This document shows, piece by piece, positions 1 to 7,807 of a stretch of 8,305 nucleotides of DNA (its first letter is position 1; the number at the start of each line of letters is the position of its first letter). This DNA comes from Pedobacter sp. (GTDB lineage Bacteria; Bacteroidota; Bacteroidia; Sphingobacteriales; Sphingobacteriaceae), in contig SEDG01000117.1 in the NCBI GenBank assembly GCA_004295885.1, positions 1 to 8,305 on the forward strand, in the 5' to 3' direction. The translations under genes and the position numbers were made by a program. The notes below the pieces were generated by a model. That model was given only the letters and a program-made list of their open reading frames with translations. It made no database searches and had not been told where the DNA came from.

Positions 1-10
1 AGCATTTTCT

Positions 11-53
11 ACTTTGACAAATTTATATGCGACTGGTTTTAATTTGTCAAAGT
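11..53. repeat. Inverted repeat (13-bp arms), first of a tandem pair
   Basis: The arm ACTTTGACAAATT (11-23) is perfectly complementary to AATTTGTCAAAGT (41-53), with a 17-nt loop. Each arm contains the small palindrome TTTG-A/T-CAAA, so the structure is nested. It lies about 100 bp beyond the addB stop codon and 14 bp from a second hairpin of the same motif. It could serve as a transcription end signal on either strand, but no clear U-tract follows it. A dispersed REP-like repeat is the more likely reading, inferred from the four copies of one motif. Confidence 0.75.
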
Positions 54-67
54 TATTTTATTCTTAA

Positions 68-112
68 ACTTTGACAAACTATTTGGATGTTGAGCTAGAA
101 GTTTGTCAAAGT
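68..112. repeat. Inverted repeat (13-bp arms), second of a tandem pair
   Basis: The arm ACTTTGACAAACT (68-80) pairs perfectly with AGTTTGTCAAAGT (100-112) across a 19-nt loop. Eleven bases of the arm (ACTTTGACAAA) are identical to the arm of the hairpin at 11-53, while the loops are unrelated. Conserved arms with diverged loops suggest that the stems, or the motif itself, are what is kept. Its inner end is 45 bp from the addB stop codon, so it could protect or end the addB mRNA. That role is inferred, not shown. Confidence 0.75.
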
Positions 113-156
113 GGCTATTACACATCTTCCATTTTATCTTTTCCATTACATCTTAT

Positions 157-2868
157 CTATTTCCCAAACAAAGTTTTATAAATAGAATACTTATAATTAT
201 CTGGAATAGCGCTGGCAACAAAATAAGGCGCTTCGAATAATTCAGTTAGTTTTTTCCTCAGCTCTGCTAAAAACGCAGGTTTAATTTCTTCGAGATAATC
301 TCCAGTGAGATTCTGCCTGCCAGATTTAAACCAAATCCCATCCTTATTCATAGTTTTAACGATATAAAGATTTGGTTCTACACAAGTTTTTCCTGAAAAT
401 TGCTCATAGGCATAAGTGTAAAGTAAAGTTTGGATTAATGCCTTGTTGATGTGTTTTCCATCAGAATTAAAAAGTTCCGGAATATCTTTAAAAGTTAGCT
501 TATCGCTACCAGTTTTATAATCAATAATTTTTGTAACCCCATCTTTAATATCCACTCTATCTATATAACCAAAAATCTTAATGCTCGCCTCTTTTCCATT
601 AAGCGGGAAAGCAATTTCAGCTTCCACTTTTTGCTCTAAGCTAATGATGTTGAAAGGTGTTTGTTTTACATCTTGGTCTAAAATGATAGTGACATAAGCA
701 TCAACGATTGCCAAAACTACTTTTTGCATTCCTTTGTACTCGGGTACCTTATCAGGATTTTTAAACATCACAAAGTTGAAAGCTTTTTGAATAAATCCAG
801 GAACTAATTTCCTTCGCTTGTTTATACGCTCTGCAGTTATTTCGGCCACTCGTAATTCTTGGTAGAAATATTCCATTACCTTGTGTAAAACCGAACCAAT
901 TTCGTTTGCCTCTACAACTGCACTAACTTCTTTTGGCTCTTTAATTCCAGCTATATAGTTGAAGAAAAAATCTATCGGATTAGAGATATATTGCGTTAAA
1001 GCTGATGGAGAAAGGGATTTCTTTTTATCTAAATAAACCTGCAACGCTTTCTGAATAAACTCATTTCCAGATTTTTCAATCTTAACTTCCTTAAAAGGTT
1101 CTGTTTTTACATCGAGGTTAAGCTCATTATATTTAAAGTCGAAGCCACTTTCAAACTCTAATTGTTTTAAAATCCTACTGGCTTCACCAGAGGTCGACTC
1201 GTCCGTTAAACTGTTATAGACAAAATTGATATCTCCTGCTCGTTGTAATAGACGATACACCATATAGGATGAAATGGCATCTAAATTTTCTAATACAGGC
1301 AAGCCATAAACTCGACGAATGCTATCTGGAATAAAGCTATTTCCAATTGATGACTTTGGAATGATTCCTTCATTGAAGCCTAAAATAACAACCTTATCGA
1401 AGTTCAAATTTCTAGTTTCCAACAAACCCATTACTTGTATACCTTTTAACGGGTCGCCTGCCAAGAGTGTTTTTGCATTTGATAATCGAGTTAAAACATA
1501 GTCGAGCACTTCTAACAAATAAGTGACAACATTCTCTGGTTTATCAATCTTTTTGTAGAAAACTTCAAACAATCCGCTTTGCTTTAACAACCGTTGATGC
1601 TCTATTTCTACAATGTTTTCATTTAGTAAAGCCGTCTGGATTTTATCCTTCATCTTTTGGCTCAAGCCAGATAAAGGATGCGTGATAAAAGCTTCTACAT
1701 TTTTATAAGAAACAACACTGTTTTGCAACACTTCTAACTGACTGGTTAACCACAAATCTGCTAAACTAAAGATGCTTGAAGTAGCCAATGCAAAACCCAT
1801 GGTAACGTTTAAGTCGATTTCATTGCCGTTATAATTTGTAGGTATGGTTTGTAAAGTTGGAATGAGCAGGCTTTCATCAGCTAAAACGACAACGGTTGAG
1901 CCGAGTTCTTCCGTTTTTTCATAATCATCAACCAAAATATGGTTCAAAATTTTTGCCTGTGCTGATTGCCCTTGGACTTTGAAAACATTAACCGAATGTT
2001 CGGCTGTTTTCATCAAACTTGCTTGGTCTTCGAACACATTTTTTAAACCCAGCTCGTTGATATTTTTTCTCAAGAATAAACCAGCTTCTTGTAATGGGTC
2101 GTTCAAATAATATTCATCCGCATCGAAGTAAAACAATGCTTTTTGTGCCTCTTGCAGTTGTGTAAATATTCTCGCTTCAGCGCTGCTTAAAGCGTTAAAA
2201 CCAACAAAGACAATTTTTCCCTTTTCAAAGGTTTTTAAAAACTCTTGTTCGTTAATATTGCCTTCTGCCAACAGGCGATAAGCTTGACCGTTGGTAATGT
2301 AATCTTGTGCTTTTAATGTTTCGTGAAACTTGTGATAAAGTTTTGGCATTCTGCGCCACATCTTTATAAAAAGTTCTTGTTGTTTTTTATGTTTTCCCTC
2401 AGAATAGGAAGTCCAAAATTGAGCTAGGAATTCATACTGCTCTGGACTTAAATAATCGAAATCTTTATTAATGATGGAAATATCTTCCAAATCTTGATAT
2501 AGCTTTTCTGCATCAACCAAATCACTATCTATCTGACTAAAATCACTTAAAATAATTTTAGCCAACGGAAAAAATTTATGACTAGAAATAGTCTCCAATT
2601 TCTCTTCTATTAATAGCTGATTATAGATTTTATGCAAAGTAAAAAACTGCAGATAAAAATCGGCAATCTTGTATTTTGTAGCGTTTTCGAAAAACTCTTG
2701 TATGGTAAAAAAAGACGGACTAAAAAATGGTTTCTGAATTATATCAGCCAAATGTTTCTGCAAATAAGCAGACGGCCTTTTATTATTAAAAATGATAGCA
2801 CAATTTTGTAATTGTGACCCAAACTTCGCTATCAAATCTTCAGCAACTTCTTGTAAAAATGGTTTCAT
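157..2868 (-). CDS. addB: AddB-type PD-(D/E)XK nuclease subunit of the AddAB helicase-nuclease
   Basis: Probable second subunit of the AddAB complex, which resects double-strand breaks in the cytoplasm and loads RecA. At 903 aa it is shorter than Bacillus AddB (about 1,160). The N-terminal helicase fold is degenerate: the usual P-loop position reads AIIFNNKRP (about residues 24-32), with no Walker A lysine, as is normal for AddB. A segment around ETRNLNF and GFNEGIIP is typical of AddB middle domains. The C-terminal nuclease is intact: H662, E745 or E749, then GYIDRVD with D770, and DYKTG with D783 and K785. The 13- and 2-residue spacing equals that of RecB. Oddly, the four iron-sulfur cysteine positions hold N630, Y892, S895 and F901, and only two cysteines occur in the whole protein. 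The ATG at 2866-2868 is the natural start; no Shine-Dalgarno site is visible. It lies 102 bp after addA. The family is secure, the symbol slightly less so. Confidence 0.88.
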   Translation of the reverse strand: MKPFLQEVAEDLIAKFGSQLQNCAIIFNNKRPSAYLQKHLADIIQKPFFSPSFFTIQEFFENATKYKIADFYLQFFTLHKIYNQLLIEEKLETISSHKFFPLAKIILSDFSQIDSDLVDAEKLYQDLEDISIINKDFDYLSPEQYEFLAQFWTSYSEGKHKKQQELFIKMWRRMPKLYHKFHETLKAQDYITNGQAYRLLAEGNINEQEFLKTFEKGKIVFVGFNALSSAEARIFTQLQEAQKALFYFDADEYYLNDPLQEAGLFLRKNINELGLKNVFEDQASLMKTAEHSVNVFKVQGQSAQAKILNHILVDDYEKTEELGSTVVVLADESLLIPTLQTIPTNYNGNEIDLNVTMGFALATSSIFSLADLWLTSQLEVLQNSVVSYKNVEAFITHPLSGLSQKMKDKIQTALLNENIVEIEHQRLLKQSGLFEVFYKKIDKPENVVTYLLEVLDYVLTRLSNAKTLLAGDPLKGIQVMGLLETRNLNFDKVVILGFNEGIIPKSSIGNSFIPDSIRRVYGLPVLENLDAISSYMVYRLLQRAGDINFVYNSLTDESTSGEASRILKQLEFESGFDFKYNELNLDVKTEPFKEVKIEKSGNEFIQKALQVYLDKKKSLSPSALTQYISNPIDFFFNYIAGIKEPKEVSAVVEANEIGSVLHKVMEYFYQELRVAEITAERINKRRKLVPGFIQKAFNFVMFKNPDKVPEYKGMQKVVLAIVDAYVTIILDQDVKQTPFNIISLEQKVEAEIAFPLNGKEASIKIFGYIDRVDIKDGVTKIIDYKTGSDKLTFKDIPELFNSDGKHINKALIQTLLYTYAYEQFSGKTCVEPNLYIVKTMNKDGIWFKSGRQNLTGDYLEEIKPAFLAELRKKLTELFEAPYFVASAIPDNYKYSIYKTLFGK

Positions 2869-2902
2869 ATTAGATTTGAGTATTGAGATGTGAGATTTGA
2901 GA
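2869..2902 (-). repeat. Degenerate heptanucleotide tandem repeat in the addB leader
   Basis: Read on the minus strand from 2902, the sequence falls into 7-nt units: TCTCAAA, TCTCACA, TCTCAAT, ACTCAAA, TCTAAT(A). The last unit runs into the A of the addB ATG. Consensus is TCTCAAA. The sense strand has no G in this stretch, so the untranslated leader should be unstructured, which may help ribosome entry in the absence of a Shine-Dalgarno site. Similar TCTCA-rich short repeats occur in intergenic DNA of Sphingobacteriaceae as far as I recall. Unit-number variation would change leader length but not the reading frame. Confidence 0.7.
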
Positions 2903-2970
2903 CAAAATGCTTATAGAATGAGAAATAATACTAAAGCGTATGTTATTAAATTTTGAGCAATTTTCCATTC

Positions 2971-5900
2971 CTAAACCAATTTTAACTTTCCACTAATCGC
3001 ATAAAACAAATACGTTTTTACATTTTCAAATCCCATAGCCAACAGCAAATTTTTATAATTATCAATCTGCTCAATGTGTTTATCGCTCTCTTCTAAAGTG
3101 AATTTGTAATCCAAAATAATTACCTCATCATCAGTAATTAAAACCCTATCTGGGCGGTGTAATTTCCCTTTAGCATCGATGATACTTTTCTCAGTTATGC
3201 TTTCTGTTGCTTTGCTTAAAATTGCTTTCAAGTCGGCATTATTTAATACTTCTAGCACGGCAAATTTCAAATCTGATTGCTCTTCATATTGTACAATTCC
3301 CTGTAAAACTAATCCTGTAATGTAAGTTTCTACTTTTTTTTCTGTACTTGCATTTGCCAAGATATCGTGAAGTAACGAACCTTTTCGACCAGATTTTTCA
3401 ATGTTGACTAAATGCCTTAAATGTTTCTCTTCTGATGGAACATACAATTCAGCCAACCTAGTTGTAGTTGGATAAGTAGCTAAGCGGATAAAATTCGATT
3501 CCTCAATCTTGTTTTCAATCTTCACATAATCTTCAATCGCATATAAATTATTCTCATTGAAATCGGCATCAAAAGTTAGATTTATTACGTCACCCATTGT
3601 AGATAATTTTGGCTCTTTTTTAGCCATCGTGGCGATGTATAAATAATCTTTCGACCTTGTCGTAGCTACATAAAGCATATTTAAAGCATCCATATTATTG
3701 TACAAAAGCTCTTCGTAATATGCTTTGGAGATGGATGAATTGGATAAATCTTCAGTGTATTTTAAAGGTATGCCTCGCAACTCTTTGTAAACGGTATCTT
3801 CTGATGAAACCCAAAAAGTGGAGTTCGCTTTTCCCTTTATTTCCCAATTACAAAACGGCACAAATACAGCTCTAAAGGCCAAACCTTTTGATTTGTGAAT
3901 GGTGATGATTTGTATGGCATCAACCCCTTCTGGAGATGGCAATGATTTTTTCACCCCATCTTCATCCCACCAAGTTAAAAATGCAATAATTCCTTTCTCT
4001 CCCATCCTGCTTGCATTCGCTGTTAAATCTCTAAATGCTAACAAGTAGGGCAAGTGTTCGCTTAGATTTTTCAGGCCATAACTTTCAATTAAAATCTCTA
4101 CCAATTCTGGCAAAGGCAACTGTAACCAACTTTGCCAATTTTCGCACAAAGTGGATGGAAGAACATTAGACAAACTGCTTAAGGAAACACCATTCAAGTT
4201 TAAATAGTGATTTGCATTTGGTTCTTTTCCTTGCAAGGAATGATACAGCGCAATACAATTTGCTTTGTATAATGCAGTTTGTGCATCAATTCCAATCAGC
4301 ACTTTTAAAGTATTGATGATTAATTGTATGGCGGAGTTATTGGAAATTAACAAAGCATCGCCAGATAAAACTGGCAAATTTTGTTCCATTAATTGCTGAA
4401 CAGTTAACATCGCTTCGCTGTTAGAACGAACCAAAATTGCAATATCTTTTAACGAATAATCCTGTTCATTTTTTAGGTAATTGATTTCATTGATGACATC
4501 AGCTAAAGCCAAATCTCTAAAAACAGTTTCTGTAAATCTAGCTTCATTTGGTGCGTCGTCTTTACCAAACTTTTTGATTTTTATCGTTCCACCTTTTAAG
4601 GTATTTGGCGCATTGTTTTGTGTAGAGCCAGCATAAATATCTGTAATAATTTGCTGGTAATTTTGTGCTTGCCACCAAGCGGAAATACTTTCTGGTTTAC
4701 CTAATAAATTTTCGTTTAACTCGTTTTGTAAAGTCAGTGGAATTTGTTTGTAAAGAAAATTATTAAACGTGATGATGTTCTCTGTGCTTCGGTAATTTTC
4801 AGCTAAACTATCTTCTAAAACATTGTGCGCACCAACATCTACTTTAGCGTGTTTATGTAAAATATTCCAATCGCCATTACGCCAACGATAAATGGATTGT
4901 TTGGTATCACCAACAATTAAATGGTCGATAACATCTGGATTTGGTGTAGCAATGGCATTGGTCAAAAGCGACTTGAAACTTCCCCACTGACTAGTTGAGG
5001 TATCTTGAAATTCATCGAATAAAAAGTTGCGATATCTGTTGCCAACTTTCTCCCAAATAAACGAAGGATTATCTCCAGCATCTTCGGTAATTCCCGAGAT
5101 TAATTTTTGCGCATCGCTGATTAAAAGGTTATCATTTTCTGCTCTGTATTGTTTTAGCAAAACTGCAATTTCTTGCATCAATCTTAGATAGTACAGATTT
5201 TTATTGAAAGCAATTGCTAAACTGTAATTTGGCAAATTTGCTAAAAAATGAGCCTTTATCTTCTGTAGGATAGGATTAATGGTATCATAAACTTCTGGCA
5301 GACTTACATTTTTTTGAAACCATTCCTCTGGTTCATCAATATATTTGAAGAGTGTTTCGAGATGGGAAAAATCGCCTCTGGCGACTAAAATAATTTTCTT
5401 TAATCCGTTTCTAGATTTTCCTTTTAGGTCGTCTGTTTCCACACCTAAAACATCCATTGCTTCATTAGCTTCTGTTGCCAAAGCAATTATTTCTTCTTCA
5501 AAATTTTTAATCTCTGCTTTGGTAACACTGATGTACTTTTTGAATAACTCATCGATGTTTTCCAATCCTAAATCTTCAACTGCAGTTTCAAAAATCTGAA
5601 AACGTTCAGAGAAGATTTCGCCAATTAAATTGTAGAGTTCTATTTTATAGTTCCAACTTTTATTATCGCCAATTCGCTCAATGGCCAAATCAATAATCCA
5701 TTGTAAAAGTTGTTTGTTGTGGTCTAAAGCTTCGTCTAATTTGTTCACCAAATCATCTTTCACTTTATCATAATTCATCTCTAAATTATAATCGGCGTTT
5801 AAGCCTAATTCAAAAGCAAAACCTCGAATAACTTTTTGCACAAAACCATCAATCGTGCTAACCGAAAAACGACTGTAATCGTGAAGAATTTTACGATATA

Positions 5901-6192
5901 TTTTTTCAGCTTTAAACTGTAATTCTTGTGCACTAAGATTTGGATAAGCCGTTAAAACCAGCTTCCTATAATCTTCAATTTTTTGAGCAGGTTTTCCTTT
6001 TGCCAAGCCAACCAAAACTTCTAAAATTCTGGTTTTCATTTCTTCTGTCGCCTTGTTGGTAAAAGTAACCGCTAAAATTTCACGGTATTTATTTTCGCCA
6101 CTAAAGAGCAAAGTGAGGTAATGAGCTGTTAAACTAAATGTTTTACCAGAGCCAGCAGAAGCTTGAAGTATTTTGAGTGGTTTGTTTGCCAT
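2971..6192 (-). CDS. addA: AddA-type UvrD/RecB helicase-nuclease subunit
   Basis: ATP-driven 3'-5' DNA helicase and nuclease, the motor subunit of AddAB for double-strand-break resection. All SF1A helicase motifs are visible in order: Walker A ASAGSGKT (11-18, K17), motif Ia TFTNKA (43-48), motif II DEFQD (393-397), motif III GDTKQSIYRW (428-437), motif IV NYRS (466-469), motif V TIHKSKGLAF (764-773) and motif VI LYVATTRS with R846 as arginine finger. The RecB-type nuclease follows: H942, D1015 in PDRV, D1028 and K1030 in LDYK, and a QxxxY pair (Q1042, Y1046). The 1,073 aa are somewhat fewer than in Bacillus AddA (about 1,230). The ATG at 6190-6192 sits just ahead of the P-loop, where the family starts, with a weak AGGG 6 nt upstream. 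addA precedes addB here, the reverse of the Bacillus order. RecB is a less likely label, as no RecC or RecD is present and the neighbour is AddB-like. Confidence 0.92.
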   Translation of the reverse strand: MANKPLKILQASAGSGKTFSLTAHYLTLLFSGENKYREILAVTFTNKATEEMKTRILEVLVGLAKGKPAQKIEDYRKLVLTAYPNLSAQELQFKAEKIYRKILHDYSRFSVSTIDGFVQKVIRGFAFELGLNADYNLEMNYDKVKDDLVNKLDEALDHNKQLLQWIIDLAIERIGDNKSWNYKIELYNLIGEIFSERFQIFETAVEDLGLENIDELFKKYISVTKAEIKNFEEEIIALATEANEAMDVLGVETDDLKGKSRNGLKKIILVARGDFSHLETLFKYIDEPEEWFQKNVSLPEVYDTINPILQKIKAHFLANLPNYSLAIAFNKNLYYLRLMQEIAVLLKQYRAENDNLLISDAQKLISGITEDAGDNPSFIWEKVGNRYRNFLFDEFQDTSTSQWGSFKSLLTNAIATPNPDVIDHLIVGDTKQSIYRWRNGDWNILHKHAKVDVGAHNVLEDSLAENYRSTENIITFNNFLYKQIPLTLQNELNENLLGKPESISAWWQAQNYQQIITDIYAGSTQNNAPNTLKGGTIKIKKFGKDDAPNEARFTETVFRDLALADVINEINYLKNEQDYSLKDIAILVRSNSEAMLTVQQLMEQNLPVLSGDALLISNNSAIQLIINTLKVLIGIDAQTALYKANCIALYHSLQGKEPNANHYLNLNGVSLSSLSNVLPSTLCENWQSWLQLPLPELVEILIESYGLKNLSEHLPYLLAFRDLTANASRMGEKGIIAFLTWWDEDGVKKSLPSPEGVDAIQIITIHKSKGLAFRAVFVPFCNWEIKGKANSTFWVSSEDTVYKELRGIPLKYTEDLSNSSISKAYYEELLYNNMDALNMLYVATTRSKDYLYIATMAKKEPKLSTMGDVINLTFDADFNENNLYAIEDYVKIENKIEESNFIRLATYPTTTRLAELYVPSEEKHLRHLVNIEKSGRKGSLLHDILANASTEKKVETYITGLVLQGIVQYEEQSDLKFAVLEVLNNADLKAILSKATESITEKSIIDAKGKLHRPDRVLITDDEVIILDYKFTLEESDKHIEQIDNYKNLLLAMGFENVKTYLFYAISGKLKLV

Positions 6193-6266
6193 ATAATTCC
6201 CTACGGATTAAACTTACAAAATTTAAACCCGTTCAGAAATTCAAGATTTCAACAATTAAGCAATAA

Positions 6267-7061
6267 CTATCGCTTTTTATTTTTCCTTTTTTCTAATGCT
6301 TTATGGCTAATTCTTGTTGGGCGTTCGGCCATTTCTATCGGGTAACCCAATAAATCTCTAATCACCACAGAAGCGCAAGTGCCACCAAATGCTGCAGGCA
6401 GGTAAGAAACTGTTCCGTAGGCAGATTTCTTGAAGTTGCTTCCATCAGTCATAATCAGCGATTCTTTTTGCATCTCTTCCGTAGAAAAAACAGCTTTGAT
6501 TTTAGAAGCATTTGGAGATTTATTTAATCTCTTGCGAACATAACTTGCAAACACACATTGATAGGTATTAGGCAGCATGGTGATTTTAATACTCGTTGGA
6601 TCAAGTTTGCCACCAGCACCCATAGAACTTACAATTGGAATATTTTTTTCAAGTGCCGAAGTAAGCAAGGTGAGTTTTGGCTTTACACTATCAATGCAAT
6701 CCATCACGTAATCGAACTTGTTTTCTAAAAGTTCTTGGCATTTTTCAGGAGTTAAAAAGGAGTTGATAACATTCAGTTTTAAGGCTGGGTTTATAGCCAA
6801 TAAACGCTCTTTCATTATTTCAGCTTTACTTACCCCGTGATTAGTGGCCAAAGCGGGCAGTTGCCTGTTTCTATTAGTCGGATCAACCACATCACCATCA
6901 ACAATTGTCATTTCTCCTATGCCCGACCTACAAATAAATTCAGCTGCAAAAGAACCTACACCACCCAAACCAACAACTAAAACGTGTTTGCTTTGTAGTT
7001 TTTCTATTCCTTCATCCCCTAAAAGTAGCGCAGAGCGAGAAAGCCATTTTACGTCAGACAT
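6267..7061 (-). CDS. tcdA: tRNA threonylcarbamoyladenosine dehydratase (TcdA/CsdL)
   Basis: E1/ThiF-fold enzyme that uses ATP to dehydrate N6-threonylcarbamoyl-adenosine at position 37 of ANN-decoding tRNAs, giving the cyclic form ct6A and improving decoding. The 264 aa match the usual length (about 268 in E. coli). Visible signatures are the N-terminal RSALLLGDEGIEKL block, the nucleotide-binding VVGLGGVGS (residues 29-37), the acidic loop VDGDVVD (54-60) with the arginine-rich TNRNRQ (62-67) that contacts ATP phosphates, K79, the family-typical DCIDSVKPK and GAGGKLDPT, and a C-terminal SYLPAAFGGTCAS segment. The tail (KALEKRKNKKR) is strongly basic, suitable for tRNA contact. MoeB and ThiF share the fold but differ in the NRQ neighbourhood and C-terminus, so TcdA is the best fit. 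The ATG at 7059-7061 is the natural start, with no clear Shine-Dalgarno site. It may be co-transcribed with its neighbours, but no functional link is evident. Confidence 0.93.
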   Translation of the reverse strand: MSDVKWLSRSALLLGDEGIEKLQSKHVLVVGLGGVGSFAAEFICRSGIGEMTIVDGDVVDPTNRNRQLPALATNHGVSKAEIMKERLLAINPALKLNVINSFLTPEKCQELLENKFDYVMDCIDSVKPKLTLLTSALEKNIPIVSSMGAGGKLDPTSIKITMLPNTYQCVFASYVRKRLNKSPNASKIKAVFSTEEMQKESLIMTDGSNFKKSAYGTVSYLPAAFGGTCASVVIRDLLGYPIEMAERPTRISHKALEKRKNKKR

Positions 7062-7073
7062 AGTTTAAATTTT

Positions 7074-7139
7074 ACCACAGATGAAAAGAATGAACACAGA
7101 GATATTTTTTATCCGTGTTTATCTGTGCAAATCTGTGGT
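7074..7139. repeat. CACAGAT/ATCTGTG imperfect palindrome between tatD and tcdA
   Basis: The outer arms ACCACAGAT (7074-7082) and ATCTGTGGT (7131-7139) pair perfectly over 9 bp. Inside, AACAC (7093-7097) can pair with GTGTT (7115-7119), or CACAGA (7095-7100) with TCTGTG (7122-7127). The element thus carries several related CACAGA/TCTGTG words. It starts 4 nt beyond the tatD stop codon and fills most of the 82-bp gap. I recall similar CACAGAT-rich palindromes as dispersed intergenic repeats in Bacteroidota and other bacteria. It could form a hairpin in the transcript, ending or protecting the tatD message. Confidence 0.7.
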
Positions 7140-7143
7140 TGTT

Positions 7144-7803
7144 TTATATTAGATTTAATTTTTTCCAGTTGGCAAAAATAAAAGCTTTAAGCTCATCAAC
7201 CGTACATTTTTTTATTTCCGCAACTGCGTGATAAATTTCTTCAATAGTTGTTTCCGAATCATCTGTCTCCAATAAGAATTCATTAAGTTCCGCAATCAGC
7301 TTTGTTGCGCCAGAATTCTCTTTTAAAACAGCAGCGCCGAAGGAAAGATAAAAACCTTTAGCCACCAACCGCTTACCAAGCTCTTCGTTTTTATTGAAAC
7401 CATGAATTATCATGGGAACCTTAACCTTCAATTTTTCCTTAATTGCCATGAGCTCATCGAAAGCTTTAACACAATGCAAAATTAATGGCTTCTCGAATTC
7501 TTCAGCTACAGCAATTTGCCATTCTAAAATCAGAAGCTGATTAGCTATATTTTCTCCTTTTAACTTATCCAGCCCACATTCACCAATCATTTTAACATTA
7601 TCTTGCTTCGCCAAAACGGTTAGGTATTTCATCTGCAATTCCAATTTATCAATTGTTGCATACCAAGGGTGAAGTCCAATTGAAATCGGTTTTTTCTTCG
7701 GCATTGCCAAAAAGATATCCTCTGTTAAAGACAAGCTTTGGATACTTATAACCCCACTTTTTGTGGCCGTTTTATGGGTATGGATGTCTAAAAAATCAAT
7801 CAC
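7144..7803 (-). CDS. TatD-family metal-dependent hydrolase (probable DNase), short form
   Basis: TIM-barrel amidohydrolase-type enzyme; characterised TatD proteins are Mg-dependent 3'-5' exonucleases on DNA and RNA, but the substrate here is unknown. All metal-site residues can be seen: DIHTH with H8 and H10, GLHPW with H45, GECGLD with E75, ILHC with H110, IIHG with H134, and the late ETDD with D181. The helix EEIYHAVAEIKK after it is typical of the family. The protein has 219 aa against about 260 for E. coli TatD. The loss lies in loops rather than active-site motifs, and such short versions are frequent in Bacteroidota as I recall. The start is GTG at 7801-7803: the first following Met is residue 34, beyond the first metal motif, and no ATG lies just upstream. 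A TATCTTTG promoter box lies 4 nt upstream of the GTG. It is the first gene of the minus-strand group. Confidence 0.87.
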   Translation of the reverse strand: MIDFLDIHTHKTATKSGVISIQSLSLTEDIFLAMPKKKPISIGLHPWYATIDKLELQMKYLTVLAKQDNVKMIGECGLDKLKGENIANQLLILEWQIAVAEEFEKPLILHCVKAFDELMAIKEKLKVKVPMIIHGFNKNEELGKRLVAKGFYLSFGAAVLKENSGATKLIAELNEFLLETDDSETTIEEIYHAVAEIKKCTVDELKAFIFANWKKLNLI

Positions 7804-7807
7804 TTTG

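Noticed and set aside
122..157. Degenerate direct repeat of ATCTT/CCATT words just after the addB stop codon
   Set aside because: The spacing is irregular (about 12-14 nt) and the sequence is simple pyrimidine/AT-rich DNA; I cannot show true repeat units.
2772..2799. Missing Walker A motif at the N-terminus of AddB as a sign of a broken gene
   Set aside because: AddB proteins of Bacteroidota and Alphaproteobacteria often lack a working P-loop; the helicase fold is structural and the frame is intact.
6217..6225. Possible -7 promoter element upstream of addA (minus strand TAAATTTTG)
   Set aside because: The spacer is one base too long for TAnnTTTG and no TTG lies at the right distance upstream.
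6231..6253. Small hairpin between tcdA and addA (GAAAT / ATTTC, 5-nt loop, with outer GTT / AAC)
   Set aside because: The stem is short, AT-rich and bulged, with no U-tract; such a match is expected by chance in AT-rich DNA.
6163..7068. Open frames on the plus strand opposite addA and tcdA (6163-6345 and 6844-7068)
   Set aside because: They lie antisense to well-supported genes, have no recognisable motif or promoter, and arise from the codon bias of the real genes.
157..7803. A defence island or new antiphage system built around AddAB, TcdA and TatD
   Set aside because: All four are common housekeeping families, there are no toxin, sensor or accessory genes beside them, and base and codon use look uniform.
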